Part shown: one piece after another, positions 39,952 to 48,767 of the stretch
Position numbering within the stretch: position 1 is the stretch's first letter
Layout: every line of letters begins with the position of its first letter
Source: Streptomyces sp. GESEQ-35
GTDB lineage: Bacteria > Actinomycetota > Actinomycetes > Streptomycetales > Streptomycetaceae
Direction of reading: 5' to 3'
Assembly (NCBI RefSeq): GCF_017948485.1
Contig: NZ_JAFFSX010000010.1
Coordinates: forward strand, 62,001-126,000
Length of the DNA: 64,000 nt
Notes under the pieces: generated by a model
What the model was told of the DNA's origin: nothing
What the model saw: only the letters and a program-made list of their open reading frames with translations
Database searches by the model: none
Made by a program: the position numbers and the translations under genes

Positions 39952-40916
39952 CCTACCGGGACGCCGTCGCACGCGGTATCGCGCAGGAGATGCGGCGGGA
40001 CGAGCGGGTCGTGCTGCTCGGGGAGGACGTGGCGGCGGCGGGCGGGGTGTTCAAGACGACCGCCGGACTGCTCGACGAGTTCGGCCCCCGGCGGGTACGG
40101 GACACGCCGATCTCCGAACAGGCCATCCTGGGCGCGGCGATGGGCGCCGCGATGACCGGGCTGCGGCCGGTCGCCGAGATCATGTTCAGCGACTTCTTCG
40201 GCGTCGGCTGGGACCTGCTCGCCAACCAGATCGCCAAGACCCGCTACATGGCGGGCGGTCAGCTCTCCCTGCCGCTCGTCGTGCGCGCCGCCAACGGGGG
40301 CGGGCTGCGCTTCGGAGCCCAGCACTCGCAGGACGTCGCGAACTGGGTGATGGCGGTGCCGGGCCTCAAGGTCGTCGTACCGTCCACGCCGCGCGATGTG
40401 GTGGGCCTGCTCGCCGCCGCCGTACGCGACCCGGATCCCGTCATCTTCCTTGAGGCCAAAGGGCTTTACCCCGTTCGGGGCGAGGTCCCGGACGGCGAGA
40501 TCACCGACACGCTGGGCTCCGCCGTCGTACGGCGTGCGGGCGGGGACTGCGTGATCGTCGCGCTGGGGCTGATGGTGCCGCGTGCCCTGGACGCCGCCGG
40601 ACGACTGGCCCGTGAACACGGGGTCGATGCCGCCGTACTCGATCTGCGCAGTCTCGTCCCGCTGGACGTACGGGCCGTGCTGGAGGCGCTGGAGCGGACC
40701 GGGCGGCTGTTCACGGTGGAGGAGAACCCGCGGCTGTGCGGCTGGGGCGCGGAGGTGGTGTCGCTCTGCGCCGAGGAGGGCTTCACCAGTCTGGACGGAC
40801 CGCTCGTACGGATCACCACACCCCATGTCCCGCTGCCCGCCGCCGACGCCCTGGAGGACGCGGCGCTGCCCAGCACGGACCGGATCGTCGACACGATCGC
40901 CAAGAGCATGGACTAG
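39939..40916 (+). CDS. 2-oxoacid dehydrogenase E1 beta subunit
   Basis: 325 aa, the transketolase pyrimidine-binding and C-terminal domain partner of E1 alpha: VVLLGEDVAAAGGVFKTTAG with the ThDP-activating Glu region, DTPISEQAILGAAMGAAMTG, AEIMFSDFFGVGWDLLANQI, and a C-terminal domain (~190-320; DLRSLVPLDVRAVLEALERT; GWGAEVVSLCAEEGF). The start at 39939 overlaps the alpha gene by 13 nt, giving equimolar synthesis. The family includes acetoin:DCPIP oxidoreductase subunits and branched-chain 2-oxoacid dehydrogenase. The dehydrogenase and M24 protein upstream could supply its substrate. Substrate unresolved. Confidence 0.92.
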   Translation: MAQLTYRDAVARGIAQEMRRDERVVLLGEDVAAAGGVFKTTAGLLDEFGPRRVRDTPISEQAILGAAMGAAMTGLRPVAEIMFSDFFGVGWDLLANQIAKTRYMAGGQLSLPLVVRAANGGGLRFGAQHSQDVANWVMAVPGLKVVVPSTPRDVVGLLAAAVRDPDPVIFLEAKGLYPVRGEVPDGEITDTLGSAVVRRAGGDCVIVALGLMVPRALDAAGRLAREHGVDAAVLDLRSLVPLDVRAVLEALERTGRLFTVEENPRLCGWGAEVVSLCAEEGFTSLDGPLVRITTPHVPLPAADALEDAALPSTDRIVDTIAKSMD

Positions 40917-40927
40917 CTGGAGTCGTC

Positions 40928-42154
40928 ATGGCTGGAAGGAACGGGCTCACCCGGAGGGAGTTCGCGGCCGCCGGGCTGGGGTTGGGGCTTGCGTTGGCCG
41001 GCTGCTCGGAGAACGGTTCTTCGGGCGGTTCCGGCGGCGATCTGCTCATCGGGGCCTCGCTGCCGTTGACCGGGCAGTTCTCGCAGCCGGGCCAGGAGGC
41101 CGAGCGCGGGTACCGGATCTGGCGGGAGATGGTCAACGCCGACGGCGGAATCCTGGGCCGCCAGGTCGAGTTGAAGATCACCGACGATGCCAGCAGCCAG
41201 GACACGGTGGTCGCCGACTACAACCGGCTGATCACTCAGGACCGGGTGGACTTCCTGCTCGGCACGTTCTCCTCGCTGCTCAACTACCCGGCGTCCGCGG
41301 TCGCCGAGCGGCAGGGCATGGTCTTCGTCGAACCGGCGGGCGGCGCCGAGAACATCTTCACCCGCGGCTTCAAGAAGATCTTCTTCGCGCAGCCCGCGCT
41401 CTCCGCCGACCAGGCGAACACCTTCGTGGACTGGGTGAAGTCCCTGCCGGAGGCGGAACGCCCGGCGTCGGCGGCCTACACCACGCAGGACGACCCGTTC
41501 ACCCGGCCGGTCATCGAACGGCTGCAAGGGCTGCTGGAGGACCTGGGCATCAAGACCGTCTACACCAGCGTCTATCCGGCCGAGACCACCAACATGCAGC
41601 CCGTGGCCGCCGCCATCGCGGGCAAGAAGCCCGAACTCGTTGCGCACGGCGCGGTGTTCCAGGACGGCGTCGGGCTCGTACGGGCCCTGAAACAGCAGCA
41701 GTTCTCGCCGAAGGCCCTGTTCCAGATGTCCGCGCCGAGCCACGCCGGGCAGTACAGCAGCGGCATCGGCGAGGCCAACACACAAGGCGTCTTCTACTCG
41801 GTCAGCTGGCACGAGAGCGCGCCCACGCCGCTGAACAAGGAGTTCGTGGCCGCGTACGCGAAGAAGTACAAGGGCGCCGTCCCGGCCGAGGACGCCGCCG
41901 ACGCCTTCGCCGCCGCGCAGGTGCTCCAGGCCGGTGTCGAGGGCGCGAACGGCACCGACCAGGACAAGGTCGCCGAGTGGCTGCACGGCAACGAGGTCGA
42001 GACCGTCCTCGGCCCGCTGAAGTGGGACGAGCGCGGCGCCCCGGTCGGCAGTTTCCTGCTCGCCCAGTGGCAGGGCGGCAAGGTCGAGATCGTCTCGCCG
42101 GCGGACGCCGCCACCGCCGAACAGGCCGTGTACCCCAAGCCGGACTGGCAGTGA
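40928..42154 (+). CDS. Branched-chain-type ABC substrate-binding lipoprotein
   Basis: 408 aa. An Arg-Arg signal (LTRREFAAAG) and a lipobox LALAGC with lipidated Cys26 precede a LivK/periplasmic-binding type I fold: IGASLPLTGQFSQPGQEAER, GYRIWREMVNADGGILGRQV, VDFLLGTFSSLL, and QGVFYSVSWHESAP. The twin-arginine stretch suggests Tat export. LivK-like proteins bind amino acids, amides, urea or aromatic acids. The Trp-rich W-E/W-H contacts give no clear ligand. It captures substrate for the LivH/LivMG/LivF proteins encoded next. ATG at 40928, 11 nt after the E1 beta stop. Confidence 0.92.
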   Translation: MAGRNGLTRREFAAAGLGLGLALAGCSENGSSGGSGGDLLIGASLPLTGQFSQPGQEAERGYRIWREMVNADGGILGRQVELKITDDASSQDTVVADYNRLITQDRVDFLLGTFSSLLNYPASAVAERQGMVFVEPAGGAENIFTRGFKKIFFAQPALSADQANTFVDWVKSLPEAERPASAAYTTQDDPFTRPVIERLQGLLEDLGIKTVYTSVYPAETTNMQPVAAAIAGKKPELVAHGAVFQDGVGLVRALKQQQFSPKALFQMSAPSHAGQYSSGIGEANTQGVFYSVSWHESAPTPLNKEFVAAYAKKYKGAVPAEDAADAFAAAQVLQAGVEGANGTDQDKVAEWLHGNEVETVLGPLKWDERGAPVGSFLLAQWQGGKVEIVSPADAATAEQAVYPKPDWQ

Positions 42155-42161
42155 GACGACG

Positions 42162-43043
42162 ATGGCGGAGTTCGTCCAGACGCTGGTCCTGGGGCTGCTG
42201 ATCGGCGGCGTGTACGCACTGATGGCCTCGGGCCTGACCCTGGTCTTCGGTGTCATGCGCGTCATCAACGTCGCCCAGGGCGCCTTCATCGTCCTGTCGG
42301 CCTTCGTGACCTGGTGGGTGTGGCGGGAGACCGGCATCGACCCGATCGCGCTGGCCGTCCTCACGACTCCGCTGATGTTCGGCTTCGGCTGGGCCTTCTA
42401 CCGGCTGGTGGGCGCCCGGCTGCGCTCCGCTCCGCCGTCCATGTCGGTGCTGCTCATGTTCGGCGTGGCGCTGCTCGTCGAGGGCCTCCTCAACGTGACG
42501 GCCGGCAACCGCTACCGCTCCGCCACCCCCGGCTACTTCGACGAGTCGTACCCGCTCGGCCCGATCTCCGTCCCCAAGGCCGCGCTGTACGGCTTCCTCG
42601 CCGCGCTCGCAGTCCTCGCCGCCTTCTACGCCGTGCTGAACCGCACCTGGACCGGCCGCGCGATCCGCGCCTGGGCGCAGAACCCGTCAGGCGCGGCCCT
42701 CGTCGGAGTGAGCGCCGTCCCCACCGCCACGCTGGCCTTCGCGCTCGGCACGGCAAGCGCCGGCATGGGCGGCTCGGTGCTGTCGGTCCTGGTGCCGTTC
42801 TTCCCCGCCTCGCACTACGAGTGGATCGCCCGCATCCTCGGCATCATCGTCCTCGGCGGTCTCGGCAGCCTGCCGGGCGCCCTGACCGGCGCGCTGATCC
42901 TCGGCCTCGCCGAGTCGCTGACCTCGGTGTACATCTCCCCGCAGTGGTCGGTCCTGGTCTTCTACGGCGTGATCATGGCGGTGCTGATCGTCCGGCCGCA
43001 GGGGCTCTTCGGGGCCCGGGTACGGGAGGACGTGACCGCATGA
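42162..43043 (+). CDS. Branched-chain-type ABC permease (LivH)
   Basis: 293 aa, about eight membrane helices (LVLGLLIGGVYALMASGLTL; AQGAFIVLSAFVTWWVW; AALYGFLAALAVLAAFYAVL). The cytoplasmic coupling loop RAIRAWAQNPSGAALVGVSA contains the family A-x-x-x-N-x-x-x-A signature. GGLGSLPGALTGALILGLAE is the conserved C-terminal part. It pairs with the LivM half of the next gene to form the channel. The stop overlaps the following ATG by 4 nt. Confidence 0.92.
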   Translation: MAEFVQTLVLGLLIGGVYALMASGLTLVFGVMRVINVAQGAFIVLSAFVTWWVWRETGIDPIALAVLTTPLMFGFGWAFYRLVGARLRSAPPSMSVLLMFGVALLVEGLLNVTAGNRYRSATPGYFDESYPLGPISVPKAALYGFLAALAVLAAFYAVLNRTWTGRAIRAWAQNPSGAALVGVSAVPTATLAFALGTASAGMGGSVLSVLVPFFPASHYEWIARILGIIVLGGLGSLPGALTGALILGLAESLTSVYISPQWSVLVFYGVIMAVLIVRPQGLFGARVREDVTA

Positions 43044-44833
43044 AGGCCGTATTCACGCATGCCGGTGTTCCCTTCGCGGCACTGGTCGCGCTGGGCCTGT
43101 ATCCGGTGCTCGGCATCGGCAGCGCGTATCACCTGACGGTCGCCACGCTCTGCCTGCTGCTCGCCGTCCAGGCCGTGAGCTGGAACATCCTCTCCGGATA
43201 CGCCGGTTACGTCTCGCTCGGCCACAGCGCCTTCCTCGGCGCCGGAGCCTACGCGGGCGGCGTCGCCGCCGAACGCCTCGACATCGACCCCCTGTTGGGC
43301 GCGCCGCTCGGCGGGATCCTCGCCGCGCTCGTGGCGGTGGCGATCGGCGCGGTCGTCCTGCGCTCGCGCGGTGCGGCGTTCGTCATCGTCACCATCGCGC
43401 TGCTGCTGACCTTGCAGGTCCTTGCGACGAACCTGACCCAACTCACCCATGGCAACCAGGGGTTGGCGTTCCCGCTGCCGCCCTGGTCCCGCGAGACCGG
43501 CAACCGGCCCTTCTACTACGTCTTCCTCGCCCTGCTGATCCTGACCGTCGCCTTCAGCGCCTGGGTGCGCACCCGCAAGCTCGGCTCCGGTCTCGTCGCC
43601 ATCCGGGAGGACGAGGGCAAGGCCGCCGCCATCGGCATCCCCACGACCCGCTACAAGGTGACGGCCTTCGCGTCGGGCGCCTTCTTCACCGGCGTCGCGG
43701 GCGGCGTCTACGGCTACTTCCTGTCGTACATCAGCCCCACCACCATGTTCGCGGTGCTCGCGAGCGTGATGGTGGTGCTGGCCGCCCTGCTCGGCGGGCG
43801 CGGCAGCCTGTACGGGCCGGTGGTGGGCGCGTTCGTCGTGGCCATCGGGAGCGAGGCGGCGACCGTGTACGGGGGAGGGTCGAGCAGCAGGCTGCTGCTC
43901 TTCGGGGGGTTGCTCACGGCCGTCGTGCTGTTCCTGCCGCAGGGGGTGCTGCCGGGGGCGGCCGCGTGGTGGCGGGCACGGCATCCCCGTCCGGTCGAGT
44001 ACACCGACCAGGAGGGCGCGCTCGGCCGGCTGCCACCGGCCGTGGCCGTGCGTGCGGACGCCGGGCCGCCCGAAATCCTGCGGATCAGCGGGGTGTCGAA
44101 AAGCTTCGGGGGACTGGTCGCGGTCGACGGCGCCGATCTCGTCGTACGACGCGGCACGATCACCGGTCTGATCGGACCCAACGGGTCGGGAAAGACCACC
44201 CTGTTCAACCTGGTGACCGGCACCCTGCGCGCCGACGCCGGCGCGATCGCCTTCGACGGGCGCCGCATCGACCGGATGCCACCCTGGCGACGCTGCCATC
44301 TCGGCCTCGGCCGCACCTTCCAGACGACCAGGCTCTTCCCCGCGATGAGCGTGCTGGAGAACGTCGTCGCACCGCTGCCCGACGGCCGGTGGCGTACGGC
44401 GGTACGGGGCGGGGTCACCGGCGCCGAGGCCGGACGGGCCCGCGAACTCCTCGACTTCATGGGCCTGGGACGGTTCGCCGCCGAGCCGGCCGGATCGCTG
44501 TCGTACGGGCAGCAGAAGCTCGTCGAACTCGCCCAGATCCTGATGCTCGACACCCGGCTGATCCTCCTCGACGAGCCCGCCGGGGGCATCAACCCGGCGC
44601 TGGTCGAGCACCTGAAGGGCATCATCCGCCAACTCGCCGAGCAGGGCGTCACGTTCCTGCTCGTCGAGCACAACATCCCGCTCGTGCTGGACCTGTGCGA
44701 TCCGGTCGTCGTGTTCTCGCAGGGGAGGGTGATCGCGGAAGGGCCGCCGGGGGTGATCCGCGACGATCCGGCGGTGCTGGAGGCGTACCTGGGCGAGAGC
44801 GTGGGCGAGAAGGAGGCCGATCGGACGTGCTGA
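43040..44833 (+). CDS. Fused LivM permease and LivG ATPase
   Basis: 597 aa with two complete transporter parts in one chain. Residues ~1-320 are a LivM permease (YAGYVSLGHSAFLGAGAYAG; the coupling loop GLVAIREDEGKAAAIGIPTT). A ~25-residue linker (HPRPVEYTDQEGALGRLPP) leads to a LivG ATPase (~350-597) with Walker A GPNGSGKT (379-386), signature LSYGQQ (~488), Walker B LILLDEPAGG, His switch LLVEHN, and the LivG-specific LGRTFQTTRLFPAMSVLENV. Fusion fixes the permease:ATPase ratio. LivF is separate downstream, overlapping by 7 nt. Confidence 0.93.
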   Translation: MKAVFTHAGVPFAALVALGLYPVLGIGSAYHLTVATLCLLLAVQAVSWNILSGYAGYVSLGHSAFLGAGAYAGGVAAERLDIDPLLGAPLGGILAALVAVAIGAVVLRSRGAAFVIVTIALLLTLQVLATNLTQLTHGNQGLAFPLPPWSRETGNRPFYYVFLALLILTVAFSAWVRTRKLGSGLVAIREDEGKAAAIGIPTTRYKVTAFASGAFFTGVAGGVYGYFLSYISPTTMFAVLASVMVVLAALLGGRGSLYGPVVGAFVVAIGSEAATVYGGGSSSRLLLFGGLLTAVVLFLPQGVLPGAAAWWRARHPRPVEYTDQEGALGRLPPAVAVRADAGPPEILRISGVSKSFGGLVAVDGADLVVRRGTITGLIGPNGSGKTTLFNLVTGTLRADAGAIAFDGRRIDRMPPWRRCHLGLGRTFQTTRLFPAMSVLENVVAPLPDGRWRTAVRGGVTGAEAGRARELLDFMGLGRFAAEPAGSLSYGQQKLVELAQILMLDTRLILLDEPAGGINPALVEHLKGIIRQLAEQGVTFLLVEHNIPLVLDLCDPVVVFSQGRVIAEGPPGVIRDDPAVLEAYLGESVGEKEADRTC

Positions 44834-45582
44834 CCCTCGACAGGGTGGTGGCGGGGTACGGGGGCGGGGACGTGCTGCACGGGGTGTCACTGGAGTGCGC
44901 GCCGTCCACCGTGACCTGCGTCATCGGGCCCAACGGGGCTGGCAAGTCGACCGTGTTGAGAGTGATCTCGGGGCTGCTCGCCCCGCGCGCCGGGGAGGTG
45001 CGGCTGGGCGGCGAAGTGCTGTCCGGGTGCTCCACGCAGGAGATCCTCCGGCACGGTGTGGTCCAAGTCCCGCAGTCCCAGGCGCTGTTCCCCAAAATGA
45101 CCATCGCCGAGAACGTGCTGATGGGCGGCTACCTCCTCCGCAAGAACCGCGCGCTGCTGCACGCCAGGCTCGCGGCCGTGGAGGAACTCGTCCCGCTGGT
45201 CCGCGAACGCGCCTCGGAACCGGCCGGCAACCTCTCCGGCGGACAGCGCCGCATGGTCGAGATCGGGCGCTGTCTGATGCTGGAGCCGAAGGTCGTGATG
45301 ATGGACGAACCGTCCCTCGGCCTTGATCCACGCAGCCTCGCCGCGGTCGCCGCACTCATCGAGCGCATTCATCTCTCCGGCGCCACCGTCCTGCTGGTCG
45401 AGCAGAACGTACGGATCGGGCTCGGGCTCGCCACCCACGGGGTGGTCATGGAGGGCGGCCGGGTCCGACTCACCGGCAGGGCCGCCGAGATCGCCGGGCA
45501 CCCCGACATCGGACAGCTCTATCTGGGTGCCCCGACCGCAGCCGGTTCCACGGTGAACACCCCACCTACCAAAGGACTTTGA
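44827..45582 (+). CDS. Branched-chain-type ABC ATPase (LivF)
   Basis: A 251-aa ATPase: Walker A GPNGAGKS, Q-loop VVQVPQSQALFPKMTIAENV, signature LSGGQRRM, Walker B VVMMDEPSLGLDP, His-switch replaced by Gln (LLVEQN) as usual for LivF. GTG at 44827 lies inside the end of the fused livMG gene, implying coupled translation. With LivG it forms the ATPase pair of the importer. The C-terminal tail (PTAAGSTVNTPPTKGL) is non-conserved and carries the ribosome site of the next gene. Confidence 0.92.
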   Translation: MLTLDRVVAGYGGGDVLHGVSLECAPSTVTCVIGPNGAGKSTVLRVISGLLAPRAGEVRLGGEVLSGCSTQEILRHGVVQVPQSQALFPKMTIAENVLMGGYLLRKNRALLHARLAAVEELVPLVRERASEPAGNLSGGQRRMVEIGRCLMLEPKVVMMDEPSLGLDPRSLAAVAALIERIHLSGATVLLVEQNVRIGLGLATHGVVMEGGRVRLTGRAAEIAGHPDIGQLYLGAPTAAGSTVNTPPTKGL

Positions 45583-45583
45583 C

Positions 45584-46663
45584 GTGGACGCACGCATCGC
45601 CTCCGCCCTCGCCAACTGGGCGCCCCGCTTCACCACCAACGGCGTCATCGTCTCCGACTTCGAGGCGGTCACCGGCGGCCTGGAGCACTGGGGCCAGTGG
45701 TGCGCCGCCTGGTCGCGGGCGGCCGCCGTACACGAAAAGCTCGGCCGCGACGCCCTGACCGGCGGCCGTACCCGCTCGGCCGGAGAGCATCTCGCCAGGG
45801 CCGCCCTCTACTACCACTTCGGCAAGTTCCTGTACTTCGAGGACGTCGCCGAGGCCAGGGAGGCGCACAGCGCGGCGGTCCGCTGTCTGGGCGACGCCCT
45901 GCCGCACCTCGACCCTCCCGGACGGCGGATCGAGATCCCGTACCAGGGGGCGACCCTGGTGGGCGTCCTGCGACTGCCGGCCGGTCCGGGCCCGCACCCG
46001 GCCGTGCTGATGATTCCCGGCCTCGACTCCGCCAAGGAGGAGTTCCGCACCACCGAACGCACCTTCCTGGACCGGGGGTTGGCCACGTTCTCCGTGGACG
46101 GCCCGGGACAGGGCGAGGCCGAGTACGACCTGCCGATCACCGCCGCCTGGGAGGAACCGGGCCGGGCCCTCATCGACGCGCTCGCCGCCCAGCCGGGCAT
46201 CGACGGCGAGCGGATCGCCGTCTGGGGCGTCAGCCTCGGCGGCTACTACGCACCACGCGTGGCCGCCGGCGACGAACGGGTGCGTGCCTGTGTCGCCCTC
46301 GCCGGACCGTACGACTTCGGCGCGGCCTGGGACCTGCTGCCGCCGCTGACCCGCGCGGCCTTCCGGCACCGCTCCCAGGCGCCGGACGAGTCGGCCGCGG
46401 CGGCGGCCGCCCGTACCCTCACCCTGGAAGGCCGGACCAAGTCCATCCACTGCCCCCTCCTCGTCGTCACCGGCAAACGCGACCGTCTCTTCCCCTGGCA
46501 GGACGCCCGCCGTCTCGTCGAGGAGGCGTCCGGCCCCGCCGAACTCCTCGCCCTCGACGAGGGCAATCACGGCTGCGCGAACCAGCCCGCCCACCACCGC
46601 CCTTACACGGCGGACTGGCTTGCGGAGGGAGGGCGCGCGGCCGGTCTTCGAGTCATGTCTTGA
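45584..46663 (+). CDS. Alpha/beta hydrolase, DHPON hydrolase/FrsA type, last gene of the operon
   Basis: 359 aa. The N-terminal helical cap (~1-120; HWGQWCAAWSRAAAVHEKLG, then GEHLARAALYYHFGKFLYFE) precedes an alpha/beta core with VLMIPGLDSAKEEFRT (oxyanion region), SVDGPGQGEAEYDL, the nucleophile elbow WGVSLGGYYA, the acid in TGKRDRLFPW and the His in EGNHGCANQPAHH. The family cleaves C-C or ester bonds in products of ring or side-chain catabolism. GTG at 45584 is preceded by AAAGGA and lies 1 nt after the LivF stop. It is a distant paralogue of the hydrolase at 27251-28429, also in a catabolic operon. Confidence 0.9.
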   Translation: MDARIASALANWAPRFTTNGVIVSDFEAVTGGLEHWGQWCAAWSRAAAVHEKLGRDALTGGRTRSAGEHLARAALYYHFGKFLYFEDVAEAREAHSAAVRCLGDALPHLDPPGRRIEIPYQGATLVGVLRLPAGPGPHPAVLMIPGLDSAKEEFRTTERTFLDRGLATFSVDGPGQGEAEYDLPITAAWEEPGRALIDALAAQPGIDGERIAVWGVSLGGYYAPRVAAGDERVRACVALAGPYDFGAAWDLLPPLTRAAFRHRSQAPDESAAAAAARTLTLEGRTKSIHCPLLVVTGKRDRLFPWQDARRLVEEASGPAELLALDEGNHGCANQPAHHRPYTADWLAEGGRAAGLRVMS

Positions 46664-46953
46664 CATCCGGATGAGAGGGTTCGTCGCTTGGGCGTGGCGA
46701 TCGACGCCGCCCTGCTGGCGAGCGTGCCCAACTCCCACGAACGCGGCTGGGACCACCTCGGCGGCAGCGTCCGTGACTCCGTGCCGTTCGCCGCGTACCT
46801 CTCCTACAAGTGGGCCGGACATCCGCCCTCGACCCGGCCGGCATCGTCGAGCAGGACTGCCCCGCTGGTGACACCGGCAGGCCCTGGTTGCGCGGTGCCC
46901 GCCACCCGCCGGATCGGGGTGCCGGGCCGCCGCTGCTGAGAATGCCCTGTCTC
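46664..46953. other. Gap with an unassigned 83-codon frame
   Basis: There are 290 bases between the operon end and the convergent beta-helix protein. A plus-strand frame from TTG 46688 to 46939 begins with a protein-like stretch (GVAIDAALLASVPNSHERGW, then HLGGSVRDSVPFAAYLSYKW) and ends in low-complexity sequence. I do not recognise it, and it may be a gene fragment. No terminator hairpin is obvious. Confidence 0.35.
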
Positions 46954-48711
46954 TCAGGGGTACGACACCACCGTGGACGGCACCGTCGACGTCCCCGACG
47001 TGGGCGATCCGGTGTCGTTGATGACGCACTCGTACTGGCCCTGGCCGCCCAGCGAGACGACCAGCAGGTTGTGGAACTTCACGTCCGGCCGGACCGGCGC
47101 GGCGAAGCCGTGGTGCTGCACGATCGTCGGGTCGACGTTGTAGTAGCAGTAACTGCCGAGTCCCCAGCCCTCGTGCACGGTGACGTTGTCGCCGACCTTG
47201 TAGGCCGCGTAGCCCTTCATCGAGCCGTTCTGGATGGCGGCCTGGTTCGGGGCGTCGTACGCCTTCTCGTTCTGGAAGAAGATCGTGCGGCCGCGCTCGC
47301 CGAACCACTGCACGTCGTACTTGTTGAAGTGCTCCACGAACAGGCCGGTGGCGAGGACGTCGGCGCCGTTCACGACAACGCCGTAGTCGGCACGGTTGGT
47401 CTCCCAGCCGACGCCTGCGCCGTGGTCGGCGCGCCAGACCCAGGTGTGGTCGACGATGGTGTGGCGGCTGTTGATCACCATGCTGGTGGTCGCCTTGCCG
47501 GCGCCCGCGCCGCCGATGCGGATGAACACGTCCTGGACGGTGGTCGGGTTGGCGGAGTGGTCCGCGGCGGCGCCGGTCGGGCCGACCTCCAGCAGGGTCG
47601 CGGAGTTGACCGTCCCGGCGTCGACGAGGAACCCGGCCAGCCGCACGCCGTCGACGTCGGCGACCTTCAGCGCCGTGACTCCGTTGTCGGGCACCAGAGT
47701 TGCGTACCCGAGGCCCAGGACGACCGTACCCGCCCGGTTCACCTGGATCGGCTGGTCGACGTGGTAGATCCCCGGCGTCAGCAGCAGGTGAAGCCCTTGT
47801 GTGAGCGCCTGGTTGAGGGTGGCCGCCGAGTCGCCGGGCTTGGCGACGTAGAAGTCGGTGAGCGGCAGCGAGGTGCCGCGCGGCGTGCCGTTGCCCCAGG
47901 TGACGCCACGGGCGTTGACCCGCTTCTCCGGCAGGAAGATCCGGTACTCGCTCCCGTTCAGATACAGGAACGGCTTCTCGCGGGAGACCGGCGTGGTGTC
48001 GAGCGTGGTGTACGGCGGGTTCGGGAAGCTCTGCGCGGGCGCTCCCTCGACGCCGGAGAACACCTTGTTCCAGACGCCGTTGAGCCAGCTGCCGATCGCG
48101 CTGTCGCGGGTGTACCACTGCTGCTGCGAGTACGGCTGGACCTGGCCGTCGATCCGGCTGTCGGCTATGTAGCCGCCGCTCGCCCAGCCGTAGCCGTTGG
48201 GGGAGAGGTTGAGGCTGCCCCGGATGTGCATCCGGCGGAAGGGCGCCGCCTGGGCGACGGCCCAGCGGTTGGTGCCGTTGACCGGGACGAGCGCGAGGTT
48301 CTCCGCCGAACGCCAGAAGTTCTGCGTGGCGTTGCCGTTGAACCAGCCCGCGTCGACCGTGACATCCCCGTTGATGGTCGTGTCGTCGGGGGAGAGGCCG
48401 AGGCCCATGATCGAGGTGTAGAAGCCGAGTTGGGCGTTGAGGCCGTTGTAGGTGCCGGGCTTGAACAGGAGCGCGTAGCGGCCGGTGCCGAACTGCGCCG
48501 ACTCCTGCTGGGCGAACACCTGGTCCAGCCTGGCCTGGATGCCGGACGTGGACGGGTCGAAGACGATCACGTTCGGACCGAGGTCACCGCCGCCGGGGAG
48601 GGCGCGCGGGCGCGGGCGGGACGGGGCGGCTGACGCGGATGCGGGCAGTGCCGCGAGGACGGGCGCGGCGGCTGCCGCGCCGAGCAGGGATCTACGGCCA
48701 AGGGTGGGCAT
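46954..48711 (-). CDS. Secreted right-handed beta-helix protein (GH55-like fold)
   Basis: 585 aa. RRSLLG followed by a hydrophobic stretch and ASASAA is a probable Tat signal peptide. The mature protein has pectate-lyase-like repeats in two blocks (~55-260 and ~300-560), rich in N and G turns (FKPGTYNGLNAQLGFYTSIM; HTIVDHTWVWRADHGAGVGW). The layout recalls GH55 exo-beta-1,3-glucanases. Streptomyces homologues often carry an inherited adenylyl cyclase label that nothing in the sequence supports. It is divergent from the glucan ABC operon across a region with a CebR-like box, so a role on beta-glucan or another wall polysaccharide outside the cell is likely. Catalytic residues not identified. 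Confidence 0.75.
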   Translation of the reverse strand: MPTLGRRSLLGAAAAAPVLAALPASASAAPSRPRPRALPGGGDLGPNVIVFDPSTSGIQARLDQVFAQQESAQFGTGRYALLFKPGTYNGLNAQLGFYTSIMGLGLSPDDTTINGDVTVDAGWFNGNATQNFWRSAENLALVPVNGTNRWAVAQAAPFRRMHIRGSLNLSPNGYGWASGGYIADSRIDGQVQPYSQQQWYTRDSAIGSWLNGVWNKVFSGVEGAPAQSFPNPPYTTLDTTPVSREKPFLYLNGSEYRIFLPEKRVNARGVTWGNGTPRGTSLPLTDFYVAKPGDSAATLNQALTQGLHLLLTPGIYHVDQPIQVNRAGTVVLGLGYATLVPDNGVTALKVADVDGVRLAGFLVDAGTVNSATLLEVGPTGAAADHSANPTTVQDVFIRIGGAGAGKATTSMVINSRHTIVDHTWVWRADHGAGVGWETNRADYGVVVNGADVLATGLFVEHFNKYDVQWFGERGRTIFFQNEKAYDAPNQAAIQNGSMKGYAAYKVGDNVTVHEGWGLGSYCYYNVDPTIVQHHGFAAPVRPDVKFHNLLVVSLGGQGQYECVINDTGSPTSGTSTVPSTVVSYP

Positions 48712-48767
48712 GGGGCGGCTCCAGCTTCAGGAAGTATGCGGCTTCAGGAAGTGAATGTGGGGAGTTC

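Noticed and set aside
37486..39972. Long minus-strand open frame (828 codons) opposite the M24 and E1 alpha genes
   Set aside because: Shadow frame caused by high third-position GC. The plus strand carries well-conserved families with ribosome sites and overlaps.
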